Below are positions 1-7,114 of a DNA stretch of 10,604 nt, one piece after another (the stretch's first letter is position 1; every line of letters begins with the position of its first letter). The position numbers and the translations under genes were made by a program. This DNA is from Clostridiales bacterium (GTDB lineage: Bacteria; Bacillota; Clostridia; Oscillospirales; Acutalibacteraceae), in the NCBI GenBank assembly GCA_012511005.1, contig JAAZGX010000001.1, positions 1 through 10,604 of the forward strand, read 5' to 3'. The notes under the pieces are model-generated. The model was not told where the DNA came from, ran no database searches, and saw nothing but the letters and a program-made list of their open reading frames with translations.

Positions 1-1374
1 GATATAAATCCCGACAATCTCCGTATGGTAACACAGCTTACACAAAGAGATATTGACGCAAACGGACTCGACATTAAAATCTTTGCAACGCTTGACAGGC
101 GCAAGGCGTTTAAGGACGCTAAATATATCATAAACTGCGTAAGAATAGGAATGCTTGAGGCATTTGCAACAGATGTCGAAATACCGTTAAAATACGGCGT
201 CGACCAATGCGTTGGAGACACGCTTTGCATAGGCGGTATTATGTACGGGCAAAGAGGCGTTGCCGCGATGCTCGACTTTTGCAAAGATATTAAAGAGGTC
301 GCAGACCCTGACTGTATTATGCTAAACTACTCCAACCCAAACGCTATGGTAACATGGGCATGCAATAAATACGGAAAGGTTCCTACAATTGGATTGTGCC
401 ACGGTGTTCAGCACGGTCATGAACAAATAGCTAACGCTCTTGGCGTAAAGAAGAATGAGGTCGACATTATTTGTGCCGGTCTTAATCATCAAACTTGGTA
501 TATAAGCGCCAAAGTTGCGGGTATTGAAAGGGTACATGAGCTTTATGATAAAATGTCCGAAGTAGAGGATATGAAAAAGAATGAAAATATACGGCTTGAT
601 GTTCTTAAAAACTTCGGTTATTATTCCACAGAGTCAAACGGTCACCTTTCCGAGTATTTGATGTGGTACAGAAAACGCCCTAAGGATATGGAAAAATGGA
701 TAAATTACAGCAGTTGGATTCAAGGCGAAACGGCAGGATATCTGCGTGTTTGCAAGGAAAGCCGCAATTGGTTTGAAACGGATTTTCCGAACTGGCTAAA
801 AGAGGAACCGAAAAAATTCACTCCCGAAAATAGGAGTACAGAGCATGGCGGATATATAATAGAGAGTCTTGAAACGGGAAGGTGTTACAGAGGGCATTTT
901 AATGTAATGAACAACGGCACAATTACAAATCTGCCTGATGAGTGCGTCGTTGAGGTTCCGTGTTATGTGGATTATAACGGTGTTTCAGTACCAAAAGTAG
1001 GTGACTTGCCCTTAGGCTGTGCCGCCATATGCTCGCAAAGCGTATGGGTGCAAAAGCTTGCTGTTGAGGCTGCTGTAAACGGCGATATAAATCTGCTTTA
1101 TCAAGCGGCTTTAATGGACCCGTTAACCGGCGCCGTATGCACACCCGATGAAATTAAACAAATGGTTGACGAAATGCTCGTTGCAGGAAGCAAATGGCTT
1201 CCGCAATATAAAGATGAAATACCAAATGCTGAAAAAAGGCTTAAAAGCTCAAAGCTTAATTTATACCCCGTTAAGGGCTTTACCCTTAAAACAAAAACGG
1301 TCGACGAAATGGCGCTTGAAAAAGGCAGATACAGAAAGCTTGCCGACGCCGCCGCAAAAGAGAATATAGACTAA
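1..1374 (+). CDS. GH4 family alpha-galactosidase/alpha-glucosidase, 5' end missing
   Basis: Glycoside hydrolase family 4 enzymes cleave alpha-glycosides in the cytoplasm by an NAD+- and divalent-metal-dependent oxidation/elimination route. The frame is open from base 1 (D-I-N-P-D before the Met at 25), so the Met at 25 is internal and the N-terminal Rossmann glycine motif lies upstream of the window. About 457 residues are visible, so the whole protein is probably near the upper end of the usual 430-500. Seen: NYSNPNAM (the family's NPxAM segment), GLCHGVQ at about 389-409 with the presumed metal-binding Cys at 397-399, CAGLNHQTWY with the second metal ligand His at 487-489, and NGHLSEYLMWYRK. 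The gene ends before a strong terminator and converges on a metallophosphoesterase gene. A MelA-like alpha-galactosidase is my first choice. Alpha-glucosidase and alpha-galacturonidase members of GH4 cannot be excluded from sequence reading. Confidence 0.9.
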   Translation, partial: DINPDNLRMVTQLTQRDIDANGLDIKIFATLDRRKAFKDAKYIINCVRIGMLEAFATDVEIPLKYGVDQCVGDTLCIGGIMYGQRGVAAMLDFCKDIKEVADPDCIMLNYSNPNAMVTWACNKYGKVPTIGLCHGVQHGHEQIANALGVKKNEVDIICAGLNHQTWYISAKVAGIERVHELYDKMSEVEDMKKNENIRLDVLKNFGYYSTESNGHLSEYLMWYRKRPKDMEKWINYSSWIQGETAGYLRVCKESRNWFETDFPNWLKEEPKKFTPENRSTEHGGYIIESLETGRCYRGHFNVMNNGTITNLPDECVVEVPCYVDYNGVSVPKVGDLPLGCAAICSQSVWVQKLAVEAAVNGDINLLYQAALMDPLTGAVCTPDEIKQMVDEMLVAGSKWLPQYKDEIPNAEKRLKSSKLNLYPVKGFTLKTKTVDEMALEKGRYRKLADAAAKENID

Positions 1375-1390
1375 TATTAAGCGCAAAAAT

Positions 1391-1415
1391 GCCGAGGTCA
1401 ATTCCTCGGCTTTTT
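1391..1415. terminator. Bidirectional rho-independent terminator between convergent genes
   Basis: A perfect 7-bp stem GCCGAGG/CCTCGGC with a 6-nt loop is followed by TTTTT on the plus strand and preceded by AAAAAT, which gives a U tract on the minus strand. It lies 16 bp after the GH4 stop codon and 6 bp beyond the end of the minus-strand phosphoesterase gene, so it can stop both transcripts. Confidence 0.9.
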
Positions 1416-1421
1416 AATTCG

Positions 1422-2486
1422 TCACTCAACAAATACCATTAGCTTTGAATAAATCCTTTTTATAAACCCCATTGGCGCGTAAGAAAGCGCAAACTCAAAC
1501 GCTTTTCGCGTAAATATACCGTCTGTAAGTTTTTTATATGTAAGCGTATATGTTTTATAGTTGTTTAAGTCATCCTCTGAAAGCTCAAATATTCTAACTC
1601 CCCTGTCGCCGCCCGGTCCGTAGACATTAAAACCAACGCCTTGAGAATAGCCGATATCAATACCTTTATATGATACAATAAAACTATTCATATGGTCGTG
1701 ACCGAAAAACACGCCTTTTACTTCACCCTTTTCAAGAAATGCGTCAAATTCACCGTTATTCGTGTCAGACGGCGCGGGTGCTTCTCTGAAAAAATCGTCA
1801 TCAGAGCAGTAGTCAGGCAATTTATAATACTGCCCCGCGTGGCTTCTGAATGCAGGAATTGCGCCTTTTGTTCCTCGCTTTACTTTTTTTAGCCCGCAAA
1901 AAACCTCCGGTCTCGGTATATGCTGAAATACGAATGATGGCACATACTCCCCGAACTTCGTTTTTATACGCTCCCTCTCGTTTCTGTACCATTCAATTTG
2001 CTCATGACTTATAGGCTCATAGCCATCACGATTCATACCGTTCGAGTCAATTATATATATGTTAAATAACGCCTTTTCCCCGCGGCTGTCATATATTTGC
2101 AGGCTAAATGTGCCCTTATCAAAACGGTTTTGAGGCTCGCCTATTACGCACCCCGAAAGACTGCCGTATATATCTGCTTGTTCATCATTTTCCACACCGG
2201 ACTGCTTGTCATGGTTGCCGTATGTCACCGTAAAAGGCACATTTCTTGAAGTCAGCGGCTCTGTTATCTTTTCAATAATATCTTTTACGATTACAAAGGC
2301 ATCGCCTTTTCTCATAGATTTGTCATAGCCTTGTATCTGGTCGCCCGTCAAAACGGCAAGGTCAGGTGACGCTTTATCTAAAGCGGCGTTCAGTAGCTTT
2401 AAGGTATCAGGGGATACATTCTGAATTTCCTGAATGTCTGCTATTTGCATAATCGTAAACTTACCGTCTTTACCGAATTTCAGCAC
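1422..2486 (-). CDS. Calcineurin-like metallophosphoesterase, paralogue 1
   Basis: A 354-residue protein of the binuclear metallophosphoesterase superfamily, expected to hydrolyse a phosphomono- or diester. Its substrate is not recognisable. Motifs in order: D17-I-Q19 (motif I, normally DxH), TGD at 47-49 (motif II), GNHD at 90-93 (motif III), H189 in a QHIP context (motif IV) and GHDH at 262-265 (motif V). No signal peptide or membrane segment is seen, so it is probably cytoplasmic. I chose a GTG start at 2486, because AAGAGGTG (2492-2499) sits 5 nt before it. A longer frame back to 2537 would begin inside the promoter. The neighbouring plus-strand gene encodes a paralogue with the same motif layout and almost the same length. 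Odd point: motif I has Gln where His is usual, as in the paralogue. Confidence 0.88.
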   Translation of the reverse strand: MLKFGKDGKFTIMQIADIQEIQNVSPDTLKLLNAALDKASPDLAVLTGDQIQGYDKSMRKGDAFVIVKDIIEKITEPLTSRNVPFTVTYGNHDKQSGVENDEQADIYGSLSGCVIGEPQNRFDKGTFSLQIYDSRGEKALFNIYIIDSNGMNRDGYEPISHEQIEWYRNERERIKTKFGEYVPSFVFQHIPRPEVFCGLKKVKRGTKGAIPAFRSHAGQYYKLPDYCSDDDFFREAPAPSDTNNGEFDAFLEKGEVKGVFFGHDHMNSFIVSYKGIDIGYSQGVGFNVYGPGGDRGVRIFELSEDDLNNYKTYTLTYKKLTDGIFTRKAFEFALSYAPMGFIKRIYSKLMVFVE

Positions 2487-2491
2487 TTCTA

Positions 2492-2499
2492 CACCTCTT
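2492..2499 (-). promoter_or_regulatory. Ribosome binding site fixing the GTG start at 2486
   Basis: AAGAGGTG on the minus strand is complementary to the 16S 3' end and is spaced 5 nt from the GTG. No comparable site precedes the upstream in-frame ATG at 2537. Confidence 0.75.
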
Positions 2500-2508
2500 T
2501 TTGTTATA

Positions 2509-2537
2509 ATTATATTCTGTTTGACAAAATAAATCAA
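2509..2537 (-). promoter_or_regulatory. Promoter of metallophosphoesterase 1
   Basis: On the minus strand TTGATT (2532-2537) and a perfect TATAAT (2509-2514) are separated by 17 bp. The start of transcription would be near 2502, leaving a leader of about 16 nt that holds the ribosome binding site. This supports the GTG start at 2486. Confidence 0.75.
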
Positions 2538-2554
2538 CTTTCTTTTATTTAGAG

Positions 2555-2583
2555 TTGACTTTCATTATTCGTAATAATAAACT
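2555..2583 (+). promoter_or_regulatory. Possible promoter of metallophosphoesterase 2
   Basis: TTGACT (2555-2560) is followed after 17 bp by TAAACT (2578-2583), which matches the -10 consensus at 4 of 6 positions. Other AT-rich hexamers nearby (TATATT at 2584, TATAAT at 2589) lie too close to the start codon or at poor spacing. The -35 hexamer mirrors the -35 of the divergent gene: GTTGA here and TCAAC at 2534-2538. Confidence 0.4.
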
Positions 2584-2611
2584 TATATTATAATAATTTT
2601 TGGAGAGAGAT

Positions 2612-3679
2612 ATGAAAGACTTGAAATTTAAGAATGGGCGTTTTACTGTTTTACAAGTAAGTGACGCGCAGGATATGCACATAGTCAGAAAAGCTATGGT
2701 AAAGATGCTAAACAGTGCATATGACACAGTAAAGCCTGACCTCGTTATATTTACGGGCGACAATATACTCGGCAACCACCTAAAAGACGCGCGCTTTGGC
2801 AATAAGCCCGTTATATTTGACAAAGAGGGTGAGTTTTCACGGATGAAAACTGCGCTTTCACATATACTAAAGCCCGTTTCGGACAGAGCAATTCCATTCG
2901 CCTTTATATACGGCAATCATGATGACTGGAATAAAATATCTAAAAACGAGCAGGCGGAGATTTATAAAAGCTATAAATACTGTGTACCGTTTAATGAAAC
3001 TGACAACACTGTTGACTGTGACACATATTATATACCCGTTTACGGTGAGGACGGCGCCGAAAAGCTTGGCTTTTTTATGATTGACTGTGCAGGATTTGAT
3101 AAAGAGCAGAATAAAAATTATGAATTGATAAAGCCCGAAACCGTAAAATGGTTCATAAAAGAAAGTGAACATCAGCGAAAACGAAACAACGGCAAAAACA
3201 TTCCGTCGTTTCTATTCACACATATACCGCTGCCCGTTACAGAAACGCTTTTTGTCAAGTGTGAAAAAGATGACCCCCTTGCCGTAAAGGCAAGAAAAAA
3301 GGATGAATATTTAAAGCTTGACAATAAGAAGGCAGACGGCAGCGCATTCGGTCATTGTTCCGCCTTAAAGGATGACAGCGGACTTTTTGAGGAGGCTAAA
3401 AAAGAGGGCAATATAATAGCCGCTGTGTTCGGTCATGACCACAATAACAACTTTACTGCGAATATAGACGGAATAGATATTATACAGACCCCGTGTGCCT
3501 CGTTTCGCTGTTATGGAAACGATTTACGCGGAGTCCGTGTGTTTAATTTTTATGAGGAGAATATAAAGGAATACGAAACATATACATTGACTTATTTTGA
3601 GCTTATTAAGTCAAATCCTTTAACAAGGCTCCGATATTTATGGGATGCCGATGACAAGCTTGGAAAGGTCAGGCTTTAA
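2612..3679 (+). CDS. Calcineurin-like metallophosphoesterase, paralogue 2
   Basis: A 355-residue binuclear metallophosphoesterase, divergent from and homologous to the minus-strand gene beside it. Motifs: D18-A-Q20 (motif I with Gln for His), TGDN at 48-51, GNHD at 101-104, H204 in THIP, and GHDH at 274-277. Both proteins share the openings KNGRFTVLQVSD / KDGKFTIMQIAD and the C-terminal YETYTLTY / YKTYTLTY segments. No export signal is seen. ATG 2612 is chosen because GGAGAG begins 10 nt upstream. The in-frame TTG at 2600 would lie ahead of that ribosome binding site. The insert between motifs IV and V is rich in Lys and Asp and differs from paralogue 1, which suggests a different substrate. 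The stop codon abuts the stop codon of the convergent peptidase gene, and no terminator hairpin separates them. Confidence 0.88.
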   Translation: MKDLKFKNGRFTVLQVSDAQDMHIVRKAMVKMLNSAYDTVKPDLVIFTGDNILGNHLKDARFGNKPVIFDKEGEFSRMKTALSHILKPVSDRAIPFAFIYGNHDDWNKISKNEQAEIYKSYKYCVPFNETDNTVDCDTYYIPVYGEDGAEKLGFFMIDCAGFDKEQNKNYELIKPETVKWFIKESEHQRKRNNGKNIPSFLFTHIPLPVTETLFVKCEKDDPLAVKARKKDEYLKLDNKKADGSAFGHCSALKDDSGLFEEAKKEGNIIAAVFGHDHNNNFTANIDGIDIIQTPCASFRCYGNDLRGVRVFNFYEENIKEYETYTLTYFELIKSNPLTRLRYLWDADDKLGKVRL

Positions 3680-4582
3680 TCACATAATAATACCGACACA
3701 AAGTAATTCCTCAAGCTTTTTATAAATATTGTCAAGCTCTGTTATAGGCAGCGGGTTTATACCTTTTCCTACTTCGACCGTAAAAGCGGGACGCGAAAAC
3801 TCTGATATAAACCAATCCTTAAATCCCCCGTGTGAAGCAAGCCCCTCATTCTTCACGAGCTTATAATTTGTAATTGCGGCAAATATTTTTGCCATTAAAT
3901 AAGCTTTAGGCGGTACCGCCTCACCATAATCCCAGTAAATCTTCTCACCTTGTGAATGAAAAGCAAGAGCATGCCTTATGGGTAACTCTTTACATAAGCG
4001 TATTAATGCCTTTGTTTCATCCTCGCTTTCAGCGTGCGCTCCGCCATAGCGGCGGGGCGCAGGTGAATTTATACCCTCTCTCATTTCCATATCATGAAGT
4101 ATATCCCATAAGGCGTTAAAATTATGGTTAATATCTACGCCGCGTGCGTTGGCGTTCCAAGACGAATAATCACCTTTTGATGCCGTTTCGCATATATCTT
4201 GATATTCATCGGCGGCAGAAGCGCCTTTTAAGGCTATTTCAATACCGTCGGGGTTTATTTCGGGTATAATAATAAGCCGCCTGTCTGACAGCATCTCGCT
4301 TACGGGTATGCCCGCAAGCTCTTTCCCTGCGGCATACTTTTCACAAAGATTTTCATAAAATTTTAACAGTAAAACGGATGTCAACCATTCTTGACCGTGA
4401 ACACCTCCGACATAAAGCACATAATTCGTACCGCGTCCTAAAGAGAGTGAATACAACTCTCTTTTCAAATGGCTTTTTCCGCAGGTCGAAAGCTCCGCGA
4501 ACGGATATTTTGCCGTAATGTCTTTTATGTATGAGGTGTATGTCTCAAAATCCATCGTCTTATTCTTTACTATCCTTTGCAA
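3680..4582 (-). CDS. M14-family zinc peptidase, probable gamma-D-glutamyl-diaminopimelate (cell-wall peptide) peptidase
   Basis: A 300-residue zinc carboxypeptidase-fold enzyme. Zinc ligands H62 and E65 lie in GGVHGQEW, the third is H209 in FHSQGE, and the catalytic Glu is E270 in FTVEVGKG followed by NPLP. The VEVGKGxNPLP signature and the NARGVD segment resemble M14 peptidases that cut gamma-D-glutamyl-diaminopimelate bonds in peptidoglycan peptides. I therefore infer a role in muropeptide turnover or recycling. There is no signal peptide, so it should act on imported peptides in the cytoplasm. Residue 153 is His (DINHNF), where carboxypeptidases have the Arg that holds the substrate's terminal carboxylate. 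The start is TTG at 4582, supported by AAGGAAGG 10 nt upstream. An in-frame ATG at 4555 is the alternative but has only weak ribosome binding signals. Confidence 0.85.
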   Translation of the reverse strand: MQRIVKNKTMDFETYTSYIKDITAKYPFAELSTCGKSHLKRELYSLSLGRGTNYVLYVGGVHGQEWLTSVLLLKFYENLCEKYAAGKELAGIPVSEMLSDRRLIIIPEINPDGIEIALKGASAADEYQDICETASKGDYSSWNANARGVDINHNFNALWDILHDMEMREGINSPAPRRYGGAHAESEDETKALIRLCKELPIRHALAFHSQGEKIYWDYGEAVPPKAYLMAKIFAAITNYKLVKNEGLASHGGFKDWFISEFSRPAFTVEVGKGINPLPITELDNIYKKLEELLCVGIIM

Positions 4583-4592
4583 TTTGTTTCAT

Positions 4593-4600
4593 CCTTCCTT
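4593..4600 (-). promoter_or_regulatory. Ribosome binding site deciding the TTG start at 4582
   Basis: AAGGAAGG on the minus strand lies 10 nt before the TTG. An ATG directly touches it (4590-4592) but opens an out-of-frame 10-codon frame and is too close to the site to be used. Confidence 0.55.
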
Positions 4601-4651
4601 TTGTTTCTTCTTAACATTCATATTATTTATTATCTTTCGGCAGAACTGTTC

Positions 4652-4680
4652 TTTACAAAATGTTTTAAATATGATTTAAT
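4652..4680 (+). promoter_or_regulatory. Promoter of the DUF3048 lipoprotein / propeller operon
   Basis: TTTACA (4652-4657) and TTTAAT (4675-4680) are 17 bp apart, each matching consensus at 5 of 6 positions. Transcription would start near 4687. This places the ATG at 4681 upstream of the transcript and supports a start codon near 4744. Confidence 0.65.
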
Positions 4681-4743
4681 ATGAGTATATTTTTGATACC
4701 TTTATGTTTATATCAGGTATCTTTGTTGTGGAGAAATGTGAAA

Positions 4744-5805
4744 ATGAAAGAGAAACTAAAATACCCCCTTTTAATTTTAGCTTTATCACTGCTGCTTTGC
4801 AGCTCTGCCGTATTTTTACACGGCTGTAACAGCTCTGCCTTATCCGAGTTAACGACTACCACAGAGGAAATAACGACGACAGAACCGCCGGAAATTCTTA
4901 ACCCCTTGACAGGGCTTGCGGGTTATGATGCCGCGCTTCTTTCTAACAGACCCGTAATGATAATGATAAATAACCTAAAAGCCTGTAGACCTCAATGGGG
5001 GCTTACAACACCTGATGTTGTTTTTGAAACGGTTACAGAGGGCGGTATTACAAGAATGCTGTGGATGTATGCAGATAAGTCCCGTATACCTGAAAAAGTA
5101 GGCTCAGTAAGAAGCACAAGGCACTATTATATACAGCTTGCGCGCGGCTATGACGCTATTTTTATCCACTGGGGCGGCAGCACATACGCATATAATGCAA
5201 TAAAGCAAGGTGTTATTGACAATGTAGACGGGATGTCAAGCGGCAGATATTTTGACAGGGACCGCGGAAGGGGCGTTTCAATAGAGCATACGGGTTTTAC
5301 AACAGGTTCAAATATTATAAAAGCTATAAGTGACAAAAAATATAGAACAGAAATAAAACCTGAATATAAAAACCCGTTTAATTTCTCAAAGACAAAGCTT
5401 TCTTTATCAGGCGGTGAGTGCCAAACGCTTGCTTTCTCCTTTTCAAAGGACTTTTCATATACTTATAAATATAACTCCACAGACAGGCTTTATTACAGCT
5501 ATTTGAATGACAGTCCGTTTGTGGATAGTAATGGTGTACAACAGACCTTTACTAACGCTATAATACTGCACACATATGTTTCATCATTAAATGATGCCAA
5601 AGCAAGAGTAACTGTTGACTTTAAGGGAGGCAGTGGCGTTTATGTTACTAACGGAACATACGAAAACATAACATGGAAAAAAGGCGATGACCTGTCAATG
5701 CTTCGTTTCTATTCTGCTGACGGCAGTGAGATAAAGCTAAATCCAGGCAGAAGCTATATAGGCATCGTTCCAAAGGACAAAGAATCCAAAACCGTAATAT
5801 CGTAA
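4744..5805 (+). CDS. DUF3048 (YerB-like) lipoprotein
   Basis: A 353-residue predicted surface lipoprotein of the DUF3048 family, widespread in Firmicutes and of unknown biochemical role. A Lys-rich start, a hydrophobic stretch (residues 8-25) and Cys28 in FLHGC form a lipoprotein signal. His at -2 is an unusual lipobox residue. A Thr/Glu linker follows. The N-terminal domain opens with NPLTGL, then NRPVMIMINN, RPQWGL, TEGGITRMLW and VGSVRSTRHYYIQLARGYDA, all family hallmarks. The C-terminal part (YVTNGTYENITWKK ... GRSYIGIVPKD) matches the second domain of this family. GGAG at 4730-4733 serves either ATG 4744 (10 nt) or an in-frame GTG at 4738 (4 nt), and I took the ATG. The ATG at 4681 lies too near the promoter. 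Only 12 bp separate it from the next gene, so the two are co-transcribed. Confidence 0.87.
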   Translation: MKEKLKYPLLILALSLLLCSSAVFLHGCNSSALSELTTTTEEITTTEPPEILNPLTGLAGYDAALLSNRPVMIMINNLKACRPQWGLTTPDVVFETVTEGGITRMLWMYADKSRIPEKVGSVRSTRHYYIQLARGYDAIFIHWGGSTYAYNAIKQGVIDNVDGMSSGRYFDRDRGRGVSIEHTGFTTGSNIIKAISDKKYRTEIKPEYKNPFNFSKTKLSLSGGECQTLAFSFSKDFSYTYKYNSTDRLYYSYLNDSPFVDSNGVQQTFTNAIILHTYVSSLNDAKARVTVDFKGGSGVYVTNGTYENITWKKGDDLSMLRFYSADGSEIKLNPGRSYIGIVPKDKESKTVIS

Positions 5806-5817
5806 AGGAGAGCAATT

Positions 5818-7068
5818 ATGAAAAAGAACTATACTATTCCAACTTATGATATCTCTAATAGAAAAGATTTACAAACACTTGTGGATTACGAAAAAGGAGT
5901 TTACCTCGGTCATGTTACCACGGTACTGTTAGAAGATGATAAAACCGTTCTTGCCGTTTATCCGAAAAGCCACGGCTTCGGTCAAATTGTGCAAAAAAGA
6001 AGCACGGACGGGGGCAAAACTTGGAGTGAGAGGCTTCCCGTTCCAAAAAGCTTTACGACCTCTATGGAGGTTCCCACTATTTATCGCGTTGTGGACAAAG
6101 AGGGTAAAAAGAGGCTCATTCTTTTTTCGGGGCTTTATCCGATAAGAATGAGCGTAAGCGAAAATGACGGTGAAAGCTGGAGCGAGCTTTCTCCTATTGG
6201 CGACTATGGCGGAGTTGTTGCTATGTCTGACATATGCGAAACGGCAAAAGGTGAATATATTGCGATGTTCCATGACGACGGCAGGTTTTTCTCCCGCCAT
6301 GCCTTTTGCAAAACCTCTGTTTATGCCACAGGCGAGGGTAAAGACCGCAGAACAAAATATATGCACAGCTTTTCTCTGAACGGCGGCAAAACATACGGCA
6401 AACAGAGAAAGAATTGGATAGAAAACGAAGAACGAGAGGACGATAATGGGACACTTATTTATGAGGCATTTCGCGGCAGAGCAAACCCTTTTCACGCATT
6501 TAAGCTGTATCAGGATAAATCCACTGACGGTGGGCTGACTTGGAGCGATCCAAAAGTAATATCAGCGCCGAAAAACGGCGCGCAAATTTGTGAGCCTGCT
6601 ATTATTCGCTCTCCCGATGGAAAAAAGCTTGCCGTTTTACTAAGAGAAAACGGGAGGAAATTCAATTCGTTTCTTCTTACGAGTGACGATAACGGCGAAA
6701 GCTGGAGTGAATTAAAGGAATTGCCCGCTTCACTGACGGGTGACCGCCATACAGCAAAATACCTGCCTGACGGCAGGCTGTTCATAAGCTTTCGTGATAC
6801 TACCCGTGTTTCTCCCACTAAAGGTGACTGGGTGGCTTGGGTTGGCACATTTGACGATATAATAAACGGAAACGAGGGAGAGTACCGCCTTAGAATAATG
6901 AAAGACCACGGCGGCAAAGGCGACTGTGCCTATCCCGGTGTGGAAGTCACAAAAGACGGTACGATAATAACAACGACATACGGTCACTTTTCGACGGAGC
7001 ATAAAGACGCTTACATTATGTCCGTAAGATTTAAGGAAAGTGATATCGATTTTAATAATCCGCTGTAA
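5818..7068 (+). CDS. Sialidase-superfamily Asp-box (BNR) beta-propeller protein
   Basis: A 416-residue protein with five Asp boxes (SxDxGxxW-like) at residues 62-69, 114-121, 186-193, 235-242 and 289-296, which indicates a six-bladed sialidase-type propeller. Other marked segments are LGHVTTVLLEDDKTVLAVYP near the N-terminus, LLRENGR, TGDRHTAKYLPDGRLFISFRD, GDWVAWVGTFDD and TTTYGHF. These recall proteins usually annotated as exo-alpha-sialidase or BNR repeat protein in gut bacteria. The canonical sialidase F/YRIP arginine motif is not at its usual N-terminal place, where GHVTT stands instead, so sialic acid cleavage is not assured. No signal peptide is visible, and a cytoplasmic glycoside-processing role is more likely than host glycan attack. 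AAGGAG (5805-5810) overlaps the upstream stop codon and is spaced 7 nt from ATG, which shows translational linkage to the lipoprotein gene. Confidence 0.85.
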   Translation: MKKNYTIPTYDISNRKDLQTLVDYEKGVYLGHVTTVLLEDDKTVLAVYPKSHGFGQIVQKRSTDGGKTWSERLPVPKSFTTSMEVPTIYRVVDKEGKKRLILFSGLYPIRMSVSENDGESWSELSPIGDYGGVVAMSDICETAKGEYIAMFHDDGRFFSRHAFCKTSVYATGEGKDRRTKYMHSFSLNGGKTYGKQRKNWIENEEREDDNGTLIYEAFRGRANPFHAFKLYQDKSTDGGLTWSDPKVISAPKNGAQICEPAIIRSPDGKKLAVLLRENGRKFNSFLLTSDDNGESWSELKELPASLTGDRHTAKYLPDGRLFISFRDTTRVSPTKGDWVAWVGTFDDIINGNEGEYRLRIMKDHGGKGDCAYPGVEVTKDGTIITTTYGHFSTEHKDAYIMSVRFKESDIDFNNPL

Positions 7069-7075
7069 CAACCGC

Positions 7076-7106
7076 AAAAAAATAACCGCCCTATTGGGCG
7101 ATTATT
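7076..7106 (-). terminator. Terminator of the 5S rRNA gene, probably also used by the sialidase-like gene
   Basis: An 11-bp stem (7081-7091 with 7096-7106) has a 4-nt loop. On the minus strand every position pairs, including one G-U wobble, and seven U follow (7082-7076). On the plus strand the wobble becomes a C/A mismatch and the T tract (TTATTTGTTT) is interrupted. The hairpin is therefore tuned to the minus strand but could also end the operon from 4744. Confidence 0.85.
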
Positions 7107-7114
7107 TGTTTAGT

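Noticed and set aside
2535..2537. ATG start for metallophosphoesterase 1 giving 371 residues
   Set aside because: This codon lies in the -35 region of the gene's own promoter and has no ribosome binding site. GTG at 2486 fits better.
2545..3172. Two minus-strand open frames over the start of metallophosphoesterase 2
   Set aside because: They lie opposite conserved motifs I-III of the phosphoesterase and show no domain or convincing ribosome binding site.
3283..3304. CTTGCC/GGCAAG hairpin followed by an A run inside metallophosphoesterase 2, considered as a terminator
   Set aside because: It lies within coding sequence. On the plus strand it is followed by A, and on the minus strand by G, so neither transcript has a U tract.
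4560..4592. 10-codon minus-strand frame starting with the ATG that touches AAGGAAGG
   Set aside because: There is no spacing between the ribosome binding site and this ATG, so initiation there is unlikely. The TTG 10 nt downstream fits the peptidase frame.
5929..6495. Minus-strand open frame of 188 codons inside the sialidase-like gene
   Set aside because: It is antisense to a strongly supported propeller gene with five Asp boxes, has no recognisable motif, and is best explained as a shadow of that gene's codon use.
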